64,000 bases of DNA from Brachynemurus nebulosus (Eukaryota; Arthropoda; Insecta; Neuroptera; Myrmeleontidae). The translations under genes and the position numbers were made by a program. The notes under the pieces are model-generated. The model was not told the DNA's origin. It did not search any database and was given only the letters and a program-made list of their open reading frames with translations. The DNA lies in assembly GCA_035578155.1 (NCBI GenBank), contig JAPWDM010000009.1, positions 6,112,001-6,176,000 of the forward strand, given 5' to 3'. Below, piece after piece: positions 13,035 through 25,348 of this stretch (position 1 is its first letter; each line of letters starts with the position of its first letter).

Positions 13035-13737
13035 TTAAAGGAATATTTACCAAAATAAACATCAATAAATCTACCTTTATTATTATTATTTTTTTATGAA
13101 AATAAATATTTTTTTAAAAAAAAAACTAAATATACCTACAACATTGTTTCTAGATGTCTTGAGATTAAAAAAAAAATTTAAAAAAAAACTTCAGTAATGA
13201 GCTTAGTATAAATGGCTTTGAAGACGACACTGCGAGATTTTTCCACCTTGATAGCTCCTCGCGTTCTGAAATCCCCAATGAACCAGTTATGACACTAACT
13301 AGGATCTAAAAAAAAAAATTTAAAAAAAACCAGCGAGAATCACATTTTGAAAATAAATTTTCAAAAATCACCGCTTTTTCGCGACTATAAACAGCCGCCA
13401 TTTTGAAAATATATTACGGAATCAAAAGATCCTAATTCCTGCCAAAGTGACGGCATCGAGGAATAATATGCACTTTGATTTATGTCGATATCTCAAATCG
13501 TTTTTGAGATACATGAGGAACCATGTCGAAAAATGTACTTTCGAGAAAATCGTATTTAAAGTTTTTTTTTTTATTTTAATTGAATTATAATAAAGTGCGT
13601 GCACTAAAATGCCCATAACTTTTTGATTTTTCATGTTTTTAGAATGAAATTTTAGGAGAATACTTCTAACACCTTAAGAAACATAATTACGGAGGAAAAA
13701 AAATCGATTTTTCTTTTTTTAGCGAATCTCCTCTTAA
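13035..13737. mobile_element. TTAA-flanked MITE family B, copy 1
   Basis: TTAA at 13035-13038 and 13734-13737. The right terminus reads AGCGAATCTCCTC before TTAA; the left is eroded. It aligns along its whole length with 44417-45144, sharing the GGCTTTGAAG..ACTGCGAG segment, CCTCGCGTTCT, and the AAAGTGCGTGCACTAAAATG segment near the right end. No transposase remnant is seen. Confidence 0.75.
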
Positions 13738-15376
13738 AGAAAAATTTTTTTAAAATCGGGGCCATTAATTTTGTTTTGATAGCCAAAAAATAAATGGTAC
13801 CCCCCAATTCTAAATAATTACCCTATGTCCTTATTGTCATGTCGGATAGTATATATTGTTCCTGATAGTATCAACTTACTCATCCGAACGTACGGTATAC
13901 GGTATTCAATCGTTATTATGCAAATCTCTACATTATTTTCATATTTCTATATTTTCGCCCGGTATGGCAGAATGGTGTCCGTACCGGGTGCCGCACTGTG
14001 CTGCTCCGTGCCGCCGGAAGGTAACATATTGAATTTATTTACAATATTTTTCAATTACCAAGCATATCGATAGATTCAAATATAGGCGTAGAGATATATT
14101 CATATAGTAACAATATCGAATATTATCCTTTTTTCCGCCCCCCCGTCCCCTGCTTATCTCTTCCTGTGGCCGGTTCGTTTGATATCCATAATGATAAAAA
14201 TTTATGTTCATAAAGGAAATCTGAATTTTCATCCTAACTCGATTTTCATTTACAACTGTTTTTTCTCTATCGACTTTCGTTCAAACGTGAACGAAATTCA
14301 CAATCATCAAGATCTATAGGAATACCTTCTTTATTTTATCTCACTCAAAAACATTTATCTGTCTCTATTCCAGTGTTTCCCAAATTTTTCTTATCGCGGA
14401 CTTTCAGATTTAAACTAATTTGTACCTATTACCAATAACAATTATTATGGATTTTTGTGTTCATGTTTGGGATTTATTGTCAAATATACAAACGCCACCT
14501 ACATCAGTTTTTACGCTTTATTTATACAGAATATGTAAATTTGAATTTATATTACATGGTAGACTTATGCAGGAGCCCGATTTATGTAAAGACTCCGGCG
14601 TCCCTACACAATATTTACAAAATTTTGGAAATTTCCTTATTGCTCCATAGCAGTGGATTCCACAAAAGTACTAAGGAGCTTCCACATGTAAAGTAGGTAC
14701 TCAGGGACCTCAATATGAAAAGTGCCCCCGAATCTCTCAAAGATAAATCCGACCCTGGACTTTTGTTAGTTTTATAGACGATGTTTCTTTTTCTAGTAAT
14801 AAAACTTTTGATAGAGATATCGGTGGCTTCGAAAATAACTGGTAATCTTTGGTTTGGTATTTGTGTTTCCTAAAGACGGAAGGAAAAAACTTTTTAAAAC
14901 ATAAAATGATGTATTTTTTTCTAACCTCAGATTCATAATTTTTCTCTTGAACACTTAGTAACTGTTACGCGAAACACCGTTTGAGAAACGCTACTCTATT
15001 CTCTGGTGGGAGGTGATATAACAATAGGTGAAAAATATATATAAAAATTTCAGTAGATTTTTATCGTACAATATCAAAAGTATAGGAGAGAGTACTATGG
15101 TGAATTAATTGGTTGATAGACTGATACCGGTGCAAGTAAAACTTTTAATCAGTTCTTCGTTACTAGAAGCGAGAAGGTTATGATCACTTAAATATGACAC
15201 GGGACTTGACAGTTTTATCAAGAAAAAAACGTTTTAAGAAATTAATAAAGTCGGATGTTTCATTTAGATGAAAGTTCGTTTTAAAAATAGCACAAGACAT
15301 TTTTGAAATGAAGATAACTTTAATCGAAATATTTTTTGAAAATTTCACGTGTATTGTGATTAAAATTGAAAAAATA
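13738..15376. other. No gene; one small GC-rich hairpin
   Basis: CCCGGTA at 13958-13964 pairs with TACCGGG at 13982-13988, and the next 45 bases are GC-rich (to about 14030). The remainder is AT-rich and unassigned. Confidence 0.45.
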
Positions 15377-16064
15377 ATAAACAGTATTATAGTCTAGAAA
15401 TTCGAAAATATCGATTTTTTTTCATATTTTCAAAGTTCAAACCTTTTAGAAATAAGCATCTAAAAGGATTTACGGAAATTCGAATTATTTTCGGAGTTAT
15501 GGTAATTTTTTTCCTGTGTACTGTGTATCTTTTCAGTGTTAAATTCAAATTTTTAATATAAATTACTCGCAACAACTTTTTTCGATACGATTGACATGAT
15601 ATCTCAAGTTCTAATGCACCGATTTACTTGAAATTTGGTACAGACCTTCTTAATACTATCAAAATTGGCCCAACATGACGTAGTGGTTTTTGGAATTTTT
15701 TTTTTACTATCCTTAAAAAATTTCCAAAGTTGAAAAAAGAAGACGAAAATATGATTTTTTTTAAATGCACGCCAATTTGGAAAAAATTCATTTTTTCAAA
15801 TCGACTACGTCCGGCTAATTCTACATCCTTGTTTATTAAGAATTAACTAAAATTTTATGTTTCATATCAATAGGGCTAGAATCACGTCAACCAGGAGACA
15901 CCTTTTTTTTGGAGTCCCCACTTTGCGGGCCTTTACCGAATTCAATTTTTTTTAATTTTTATAGATTTTTGTACCTACTTTTCAAATATTAATAAACAAA
16001 AATGGTAAAAAAAAATAATAAATACTAAAACTGTTTACTATTTTTTATTTTTTTTTTATTAAGC
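15377..16064 (-). mobile_element. Eroded TTAA-type element, relative of 62116-62758
   Basis: It aligns in reverse with 62116-62758 for almost its full length: the ATCGATTTTTT subterminal block, GGAAATTCGAATTATT, GATATCTCAAGTTCTAATGC, TGTCCGGCTAATT-like sequence and GAGTCCCCACTTTG. The outermost GGGTATTCTAGTC ends are decayed (TATTATAGTCTAG remains at left), so this copy is older. Confidence 0.75.
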
Positions 16065-16189
16065 GCCTAATATCATTTCAAAATCGATTAGACTAGAATA
16101 ATCCTTTAAACTACGGTCGATTAATCCAGAAACTTTAAGTGGATTCTTAAGATTCAAGATGGATTCTTGTCTTATTTAGAAGTGTGTAC

Positions 16190-16375
16190 GCTCAGTGAAC
16201 ACGCGGTGCCAAGGGGCTCCTACACCCTAAGTAAACTGGTAGTATCCCATTCCTCAGACTGGGCGTATCCCATTCCCTGCTCATAGGGCCCATGGCAATG
16301 CACCCCGAGAGTGGTGTGTCATGTAATACCAATTCAATACAAATAATGATGTGTGTTGCGTCTTTTGTTGACAAA
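16190..16375. other. GC-rich island of unknown origin
   Basis: A sharply less AT-rich segment. GTATCCCATTCC occurs twice (about 16231 and 16265). A 60-codon frame on the minus strand spans it and is not recognised. It could be a LINE or retrocopy fragment or a small exon. Confidence 0.4.
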
Positions 16376-17301
16376 ATACCTTCAATAATCTTTATTTTTT
16401 GGGGGGGCTTTTCTTGGCAAACAAGTTAGTTTTTCAATATAACAAAAAGTATGTAGTGCCCTTCGCAAATAGATATTTAATACGAATTATGAACTGCTGA
16501 GACACAAAAACACAAAGAAGATAATAAAAGGCAAGTGAAAAGAATTAACAGCATTAGAACAAAAGGTTAAAATACTCGCTCGAAGAGAAATGAGCAAAAC
16601 TAAAAGGGAATAGCAAAGTCAAAAGAATTAATAGATTTTTTTTTCCTATATCAAAAACACTTTTTCATCTGCATACTATGTTATAACTCTGCTCTCAAGT
16701 TGAAAGAAAAAGAATTTTTTCTGTTGAAATATAATCTTTTAGAAGACAAATAAATAGATGGAATTTTATATATCAAAATATTTTTCCTCGCCAACGAGAA
16801 TGATTTAGTATCATAAACATTCCGTTTTGAATTTTATATGAGCGGATATGAGGAAGATTTGGAAACTATGAAGCAGACTATAAAAGATGGCAGTTTAAAT
16901 TTCTCAGATGTGAATATTTTCTTTGAACTGATCCCTTCCTTCGTCTTGTAGATATAATATGTAACTGAATATATTTCTATAAAAAATTTCACAAAAATAC
17001 AAAAAATAAATGTCAGAAAATTTATTACGATAAAGTCACAGTGTTATTAGGACGCCATATTTTTATTTTCCTGGCGATACAGGTTTCATAGCGAGAAGAA
17101 TCTAAGGAAAACTCAGTATTTCCAGATTTACTGGCGTTGGAGATATAAAAACCAGGCTCAAAATAATTCTAAATATGGCGAATTAAAAGGAGCAAAGTTT
17201 TGATACATTTGTTCAGTGGTTGAAAAGTTCTGACAAAATTGAAAAATTTTAAATAATTAATATTGGAAAGGTTTACTTTGTGAAAATCCATATTAAGAAA
17301 C
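16376..17301. other. No recognisable feature
   Basis: AT-rich DNA with a short G-run at 16400-16407; nothing coding or repeated was recognised. Confidence 0.45.
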
Positions 17302-17434
17302 ATGGGATCGTTGCTTTGTCACTTTTCACAACAAAAAATTGTGTTTTTCACCTGAGGATAGCGTAATGGCCGCAAGTCGACTCGTGTTTATACGATTTTT
17401 GTTGTGAAAAGTGACAAGGCAACGATCCCATGTT
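17302..17434. repeat. Foldback, 37-bp arms
   Basis: CATGGGATCGTTGC.. at 17302-17338 is the reverse complement of ..GCAACGATCCCATG at about 17397-17434. The loop carries CACCTGAGGAT and a small GGC..GCC hairpin. The loop and right arm form the start of each unit in the following tandem array; the left arm is present only once. Confidence 0.85.
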
Positions 17435-18297
17435 TTTTTTCTTGGAAAATTTTGGTTTTTTCGGAATAAAATAATGAAAATTTAAAAATTACTGGTAGCT
17501 TTGAGACACAAATTTCCAAAAAACCAGAGATTTAAACTTTTAATTTACAGAAAAAAAATTATTCTAAAGAAAACTTGAAAATAGTTTGATATTTATTTAA
17601 TAATTATTAAGATACTTTGTTTTATTATATATAATAGTATCCATCTGTCAAAATCGAATTATCCTTAAATATATACAAACAATATACAGATGTATATCTG
17701 ATTCCCTATATGTTTCAACAGTACTTAAGGTATACAATCTAGCTATGTATATTAATCAGAAAAATTAGTTGTGTTTTTCACCTGAGGATGGCGTAATGGC
17801 CGAAGACGACTCGTGTTTATACGATTTTTGTTGTGAAAAGTGACAAGGCAACGATCCCATGTTTTTTTTCTTGAAAAATTTTGGTTTTTTCGGAATAAAA
17901 TAATGAAAATTTAAAAATTACTGGTAGCTTTGAGACACAAATTTCCAAAAAACCAGAGATTTAAACTTTTAATTTACAGAAAAAAAATTATTCTAAAGAA
18001 AACTTGAAAATAGTTTGATATTTATTTAATAATTATTAAGATACTTTGTTTTATTATATATAATAGTATCCATCTGTCAAAATCGAATTATCCTTAAATA
18101 TATACAAACAATATACAGATGTATATCTGATTCCCTATATGTTTCAACAGTACTTAAGGTATACAATCTAGCTATGTATATTAATCAGAAAAATTAGTTG
18201 TGTTTTTCACCTGAGGATGGCGTAATGGCCGAAAGTCGACTCATGTTTATACGATTTTTGTTGTGAAAAGTGGCAAAGCAACGATCCCATGTTTTTT
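17341..18297 (+). repeat. 430-bp tandem repeat, 2.2 units
   Basis: The word GTGTTTTTCACCTGAGGAT starts units at 17341, 17771 and 18200 (periods 430 and 429). Units 1 and 2 are nearly identical throughout; I count only about five differences, almost all within the first 45 bases. The third unit stops after the CGATCCCATG arm. No open frame of note. Recent tandem amplification or an assembly duplication are both possible. Confidence 0.95.
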
Positions 18298-19925
18298 AGA
18301 AAAATTAGTATTTAACTTTGAAATTAGATGGAGCAAATTCGGAGCAATTTATTGATGTAAAGAAATTTTAGAAAATAAATCATTATTTGACAAGAATTAG
18401 ACAAGAATTCCTGCTGGAGCTATTTTAAGGTAATTTAACAATACAAAAACCAAAAAGATTTTTCAACTTTCGGCACCAGTATCTTTCCGACCCAAAGAGA
18501 ACGTGGCCCCCTGCAAGTCTGATTAAATTTTTCTCACATGTCTCCCCTTCCCTTAGTATGTATCTTTATTAAAAATTACCCGTAACAATTTGAATGTCTC
18601 CCGTTTTGTCACATATATGAGAACCACAAGAAAAGGCTATCACACACAAAAACAATTTTACGAAAATAAGAAAGGAAAAAAAAAATAAGAGAAAACGGTG
18701 ACGACAAAAACCTTTTATTTCATTTTCCGTTATTCAATTAACTTTTATATCTTGAGTGCGTTGGCAGGGGGTGGGGCGGGTGTGTCAGTCAGCGTAACAT
18801 ACAACAGTATTCATTTCATTGACTTCAACCCCTGTGACACTCACCCCCTCTAATGTCTGTATATTTCCATCAACGCAAAAAGGAATTTATTTATTAAATT
18901 ATTGCATACCCTTTTTTCACCACTTTTTTCCTTTTATTTTTATTATTTCTTATGTTGCTTCGATTCTGGTACGGATACAACACTGTTTCATATTTGTACG
19001 TCGAAAATTTTCTTATTAATAATTTAATATTTTTCACATTTGAACTTTTCGTCTTTTTTTTCCAATGTAACAAGAGACGGTGCAGGTGTAAGTGAATTTC
19101 AACTGTTTCTAGATTTTTTTCAACTGATACTGATTCAATTTGTATTTAACATCTAGATGTACAGGATGTAAAGTATATAAATCTTGCTGCGAATACAGTG
19201 AGTAGATCTCACCTGTGTAATTAATATTTACCAATAAATTTGAACCAAAACTGTTTTTTAACAGAAAAAATTTGATACAAAATATGGGCGCAAAAAAGAG
19301 ACCCTTAAAATTTTTTTTTTTTAATCCGGCAGTAACCATCTCATCTTTGTAAGATAAATTTTCTGTTTTTTTTTTAAAAAAAAAAAAAAACATCTGGAAA
19401 ACACGTTCATTTTATTGAATTTTAGTCAATAAAATTATTTTCTACTGAACAATGAACACAGACGATGAATTTATGAACTAGACAAAGCGTAAAGCCAGTT
19501 TCTAGGCATTTTTGTTGAAGCAGCTAACAGGGTGAGACGCGTGAAGTTTAATGAAATAATATAATGTCAATTTTTGAGCAAATGTGACTATAATTTCAGC
19601 AGAACATAATTTGTATACGTACGTATTTTGAAAATTTTGCAATTTCTTCTCAAAAAAGTAAAGTTTTATTGTCAGTATTATATTATATTTTTACAATAGT
19701 TATTTGAAAACGTTACTACGGATACAATATATTACTATATTACAGAATACTATTAAGGTCGGAACTTGGTCGTAACTGGTTGCTTCAATTACACATTTTT
19801 ATAATTAGTCTATATAATATTATAATATGTTCACTGGTCTGTGATTTATGCATAATTTAGAGAGGGCTATACTTAGGAAAATTTTGAAACATCATGTAGT
19901 CAGTTAATTTGCGATTTTCTCAAAC
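18298..19925. other. No gene; low-complexity patches
   Basis: G-rich patch at about 18764-18781 and A/T runs around 19311-19389. No coding, RNA or element ends recognised. Confidence 0.45.
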
Positions 19926-20019
19926 TGTTAATTCCAAAATAATCCTGTGGTTTTAGTGTTTACAGTGTACAATGAGTCACCCCTGAAAAGGATGAGAGTT
20001 ATTTTTTTTACACCCTGTA
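19926..20019. repeat. Half copy of the ACAGGGTGT foldback
   Basis: It matches the right half of 35451-35592: ACTGTTAATTCC, TTTTAGTGT-TACAG, CACCCCTGAAAAGGAT and the terminal ACACCCTGTAG. The left arm is missing. Confidence 0.6.
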
Positions 20020-21244
20020 GACCTTCAAAGACAAAAAGTTGAAGGACAGAGTAGGAATTGCTTCTTTCCCGTCCGTGTAGACTAAAGTAATCTTGATGTT
20101 TTAGAGTCCAGAAAATCATAAATCTCTGAATATTTCCAAATCTAGTGAGCTTAAAATATTTCTGTCTATGGCGTATAAAAAAGAGCAAAATTTGAAAAAT
20201 ATTTTATTCAGTACCTAATTCTAAAGTTATCATCAATTTTTTAATATCCAATTTTTCCGAGACCTCGAAAAATCGATGAAACTCGAATGAAATGGGGTAC
20301 AGAAAGTCCACTTTTTTCTACTGACAATTTGGCAATTTTGTTTTCTAAATCACGTGATTTTTGAAATTTTAATCAGAAGGATAAATCTAATAGAATACTT
20401 TTAATCGGGAATTGTTTTCTCTTTTTCTAATAACATTACAACAAAGGGAAGGCTTTAAAAACTTTCAGTTTGCAACAACTTTATTCCCCAATAATCCCCA
20501 ACAACCATCATTGAAACTGTTCAAAGAATATTTTCTACCATCCTTCATCAACAATATTTCAACAACCATATTTTCCATCTAATAAAATCAGCCAGATATT
20601 TTTCATCGGATAATTTTTTCTTTGATAGATCACCATTAGATATAATAAAGTATCAGTTACCATTTCCCATATATTAGAATTCATATACAGACATACTACC
20701 GAATGTAGCAAGATAAATTATTATCAAAACACAAGTACACAGTGTCCCAAAAGTATTGGCACGTTCGTTGTATTCGCAGGAAAAAATATTTTTTCAAAAT
20801 TATTATTACTTTAACGGACCGGTCAATAGAAAGAACATCAGAACCGTACAAACTATTTCCCACCGGGAATTAAACACTTGTTCCGTTAAAAATATTATTT
20901 TTTTTTCATTCTGGAACAATGCGGGCAAACGTGCATATTCCCAATGGGGTACTTGCTGCCTGCCTATATAGTGTTGGAAAGAAAATATTTTTCTCATTTT
21001 TATTCAAACGAAAATCTTTACTAACAAAATAAAAAAACATCGTCAAGTGCATGTTGGACACGTGTTAAGTTGGGGTTTCGTAATTAGTGGCTAGTGTTTA
21101 AATAAAGTTCGCATAATTTTTCTTTTTAAATGACTACAGAGCCAGTATCAACATGGCTTTGGTGATTTCGTAACCGATTCGAAGAAAACTAAATATATTC
21201 TATAGAAAGGAATCTATTAAAGGAATCACCGCAAAGAAGCCCAT
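20020..21244. other. No recognisable gene
   Basis: The overlapping open frames at 20756-20997 on both strands are short and unrecognised. CAGTGTCCCAAAAGTAT at about 20741 looks like a transposon end but no partner was found. Confidence 0.4.
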
Positions 21245-21949
21245 TTAAGGAGAGGGTAAGGTTAATTCGTACAAAATTTTTTTGTGACGACACAGTTAAA
21301 ATCTCTTTATTAAAACCAATGGTATATTAAAGTATGACATTTGAAGAATATTGTATAAAATTTTCACGAAGAAATATTAAAAAATACAGTAATGGCAGCA
21401 ATTATTCGAACGTGTCTCGGAAAAAAGTAGAATTGCGGTGCCCCTCATAACTTGGTGCTGAATAATCCGAAATAAAAAAATTAAAGTTCATTCGTTAGAT
21501 AATATTTTTCCTCAGGTAATGCTGGGAGGGTTGTTCGAAATTTCAATTTTTTATTTTTTTGGAACGCTTAGAACGGAAAAACACGATTTTTTGCTAAAAA
21601 AAAATTGGCTAATTTGTTATTGTGAAATAAAAATTATTAACAAATTTGAAAAAAAACTCTCCAGCGTAACCTCGTAAATTATGTACAGAAATAGTGTTCA
21701 AAATTTCAAATGAATCGGTGCTGTAATTTTGAAGTTATGAGGGGCACCGACTTTGAAAACGTGAGCTGTGAGGAAATATATATAGAGAAACATCTGCCAG
21801 GTAACAACAAAAATGCCTATAACTTCGTCAATTTTGCTCCAATTAACTTGAAATGTTGAGACAATATTCTTGAGATATTATACATTCAGTTAAAAAAATT
21901 TAAAAAAAAATGCAAAAAAAGTTATTTTAATACCTTACCCTGCCCTTAA
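21245..21949. mobile_element. TTAA-flanked MITE, GGAGAGGGTAAGGT ends
   Basis: TTAA 21245-21248 precedes GGAGAGGGTAAGGTTA; TACCTTACCCTGCCC precedes TTAA 21946-21949. An inner inverted pair (GTGCCCCTCATAACTT at 21439, AAGTTATGAGGGGCAC at 21733) lies within, so the element may have captured or formed around an older foldback. No coding capacity. Confidence 0.75.
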
Positions 21950-22361
21950 CAAAAATGTGGAAAACAAATAATAACAAATTATTTTCAAACCGAGATCAAA
22001 AATGCCATAAGAAGTCGAAAATAATGCCTCATTTTAATATAGTTCGGTATCGACACTTTCTTCCGGTGGGGGTGGGGGCGGGGCTTTTTTAGGCATAATT
22101 TATGTCAGAAGGTTGACTTTGAAATAATACATACATTTGAAATTAAAAGCATATTTTATATAATTGAAATTGTTTTAATTTTAAAATTTATTTTGATTAT
22201 TTCCTTACTTTTAATTTAATTTTTATTTCCATTAAATATTTAGGTTTTTCGTAGATTTGGTGAATTTTAACAAGGACAAATATCCATTAGTTCGTATGTA
22301 ATTATAATAAAATTATTATTTTTATTTAATTTTTAGTGACAATTTAACTCAAATCTTACCA
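21950..22361. other. No gene; G-rich patch
   Basis: G-rich run at 22065-22083; otherwise AT-rich. Confidence 0.45.
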
Positions 22362-22620
22362 TGTTGAACTTGAGTTTTATATATTTTTTCCTTCGTGCTT
22401 TTTTCTTCTTTTTTTTTTTTTGAAAAAATTTGTGTTTTCTACAACTTAAATTTTTTGCTTAAAAGCAATTTAACTCGAAGAACTGCCAATCCAAAAACGT
22501 TTCAACTTCGCTGTCGCGTTTCTGTTAGTTGACTCAGTTTTTCTCGTTAAATTACTTGGCAACAAATTTTCGTTAGACAAACCCAAATTTATTCGAAAAA
22601 ATACGAACCTCGCTTGTGAA
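22362..22620. mobile_element. Foldback MITE family F, diverged copy
   Basis: It carries the family word AGCAATTTAACTCGAAGAA and its inverted partner CTCGTTAAATTACTTGGCAA, with CAACTTCGCTGTCGCG between, and ends in TTATTCGAAAAAATACGAAC. It matches the intact copy at 38062-38283. Both arms are present but diverged. Confidence 0.75.
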
Positions 22621-23601
22621 TAGAAATATTAATTTAATCATAAGAGTGCTGTTAATATGCAAAATTTTATATCTATTTAGTGTAATAGGTTTTATTACAC
22701 TATCACCTAGTTACCAAACTATAGAAGGTTTCACTTTAACAATATTGTTGATGAAAATATTTTTGAAACGCCCTGTAGTGCATGTCAGCATCCATTTTCA
22801 TAAATAAACTCGTTCGGTATATTAAAAACTAACATTCACATTTTCCGACAGTGTTATTATTTTATTTTTATCCTTGTCGTACAGCTAGCGATCGGCATTA
22901 AGTGGATAAACAAGGAAAAATTATCTAAGCACCGACCGACTTAACATAAACGCGACTACATAATATTTTTGTAATTTTTTTCGTAGCGGTTGGTTGGTTT
23001 ATCTATCTGGAAAGCTTCAAGTTTTTGAAATGTATAAGCGGAGCTTTTATGAGACTGAATCATATATCTTTAGTATAGTGCAAAGCTTCAACCGTTTATA
23101 AGTATATCTACTAGATACGGCAAGTCGACCTTAAAACGATAGTTGATGTTTTTGTAGTTATACAGTCAGATCAGTTAGGATATCATCCAGAACACAGATA
23201 TATGATACGCGGGGTACAGTGAAAGCCAAAAATTTGGGAAGTAAGAAACTCATTTTTGATATAGATACTGTAAATACCGTAGGATTATTGACAAAAGCGG
23301 AAATGATTTGGAACAATATCGATAATTTCGATTGATGACGGTTATATTTGAGTTTATCATGTCACAAAATATGTCAAATGATACTAATTTTTTACAGATA
23401 TTCCGTATATTTATCTAAATTAACAGTTTGGGTGGATAGGACCGAAATTAGGGGTCACTGGGAACAGAAGCAGTATTAATAAAAAGGCCTCTCAAGTCAA
23501 TAGAGCCGGAGGAGGCTAAATGGTAGTAGCTAAGTAGTGAGTAGAATTACCCTACCAGGGCTTACCAAAGTTTTAATAATAACTCATTAAAATTCACAAT
23601 G
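22621..23601. other. No recognisable feature
   Basis: AT-rich; one short unrecognised frame at the start (22616-22807). No element ends seen. Confidence 0.4.
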
Positions 23602-24504
23602 TAGGGTGAATGCGGGAGAGATGCTGCACATTTTGAAAACACTTGATAATTCTTAAAGTATGCATTTAATTGATTTGAAATTTGGTACACAATAAATGTA
23701 AACATTGTTCTTTAAAATTATTTATAAATAATTTTAAATTTTGAGTCATAAGGGATTCATAATTCACATTTTTGTAGAGCCTGCAAAGCGGCGTCTCTCC
23801 CACACATATGGGAGAGTTGCCGCATCAAAGAAGGTGAGACACCACATAGTTGATATTAAAAATTTTGCATTTTACACACATCTTCGTACATGATGCATGC
23901 CATATGTAACCATTTTTCTCACTTTATACATCTTAACCAGTCAAATTGTTTTTGTTTGTGAGTACTTTTCAAAACATTCAGTACACAGGCAATCCTTCAC
24001 TAATATGAGGGCTCTTCCTGATCCATTAATGGATCTTTAAAATTTTTATATTAAAAAATTGCATAATTAAGGTATAAGTCTATGTTTTTAACATGCAATA
24101 TGATGCGGTATCTATACCAACTTTAAATCCGGCATCTCTCCTTTTTGTTGGGATAGATGCCGCATGTTGCTATAGCAAGCATAGTGCGGAATTCTAACCT
24201 AAAATTTTATACAGTACTTTTAAAACATACCTAAATTAATAACAAAACTGATTTTCATTAAAACAATGAAATATACATTCTTAAATTCTAATGAATTAAA
24301 TGCTTAATAAAATATTATGTTAAAAAACTTACTTTTCAATCACAAAAAGTTGGATAAATACTAAACTGATGGACTATTCATGAATGTTACCATATACGGC
24401 TTAAATAACTAACTTATTTTAAACATATAATCCATTAATGGCGCTATCTATCAATCAGCGGACGAACTATGGCTACTGTGGCATCTCTCCCGCACTTAAC
24501 CTAA
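23602..24504. mobile_element. TIR element with GCGGCATCTCTCCC motif
   Basis: The left end reads TAGGGTGAATGCGGGAGAGA and the right end is its inverted counterpart (TCTCTCCCGCACTTAACCTA). The same motif recurs inside: a hairpin at 23788-23824 (GCGGCGTCTCTCCC..GGGAGAGTTGCCGC) and another pair at about 24150-24167. About 900 bp, no coding capacity. The superfamily is unknown. Confidence 0.75.
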
Positions 24505-25239
24505 GTACATATATTTTATTTTTTGAATTCATTTTAAATTTTTTTTTAAGTTTATAGTATTTGCTTAGTCGTCTCCTCTCCCTGTTACCCAAATTTTTAA
24601 ATTTTTTAGCTGAATAAAAACGAGAAACGGTCCTTTGAAATGGCAAAAATAAAAAAAATAAGTTGTCCAAAGAAATTTTTTGTACTTTTTACTCATCTAA
24701 CCGACAACAAAGAATATTAAAATTGTTCGTAAAATTCTTCCTATAATAAACACCACCCACTGATTATATGACTAAAATAAAATAACAATGCAATCAAAAT
24801 ATTCAAATTTTGAATCCCGTCTAAAACCGATGACTAACAACCTTATGTCTGTCTCGTATTATGGTATCTTTGCATAGAATTTTGTCGTTTACTGTATGTA
24901 CTTTATGGATGCAAATAACTAGTGCAATCTAAATATGAGGTTGCAGATAATACATATGTACGCTTATACATAAAGGGCTTTTGTGATATGTACATTTATG
25001 GTGCTTCTCTCAAACATTCTAATCTGGTAGAATTCCAGAAAACCCATGAAAACACCTTGTGTATGCCAACGTTTTATACATATATAGAAATATCACTATT
25101 TTTCCCTTTAAATTGTCTGAAGCTAGATTTTCAACCATACATGTCGGGAAATTTTTCCTTCCACACAAAAAAAAAAAACACCGTATAGATGTTTATAGCC
25201 TCGTTGAAAATTTATTATATTCCCGTGTGTTTGGCTCCA
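24505..25239. other. No recognisable feature
   Basis: AT-rich; overlapping short frames at 24922-25301 show no family resemblance. Confidence 0.4.
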
Positions 25240-25347
25240 GCTACGTTGTCGTGTTTTTACTAGATCGTAGTTCTTCCGTTAAATTGCTAGGTTATAGATA
25301 GTAAGTTTTTGTTACGTATAAACACAAATTTATTCGCAAAAAAACTT
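25240..25347. mobile_element. Family F fragment
   Basis: GTTCTTCCGTTAAATTGCTAGG and AAATTTATTCGCAAAAAAAC match one arm of 38062-38283. It stops exactly where the TTAA element at 25349 begins, so that element probably inserted at its end. Confidence 0.55.
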
Positions 25348-25348
25348 T

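Noticed and set aside
17341..17385. Hammerhead-ribozyme-like core in the tandem unit (CTGAGGA, a GGC/GCC stem, GAAA)
   Set aside because: CTGAGGA fits the CTGANGA consensus and a GTG/CAC stem precedes it, but the first base pair of stem II is a T-C mismatch, stem III does not form, and two of the three units lack GAAA.
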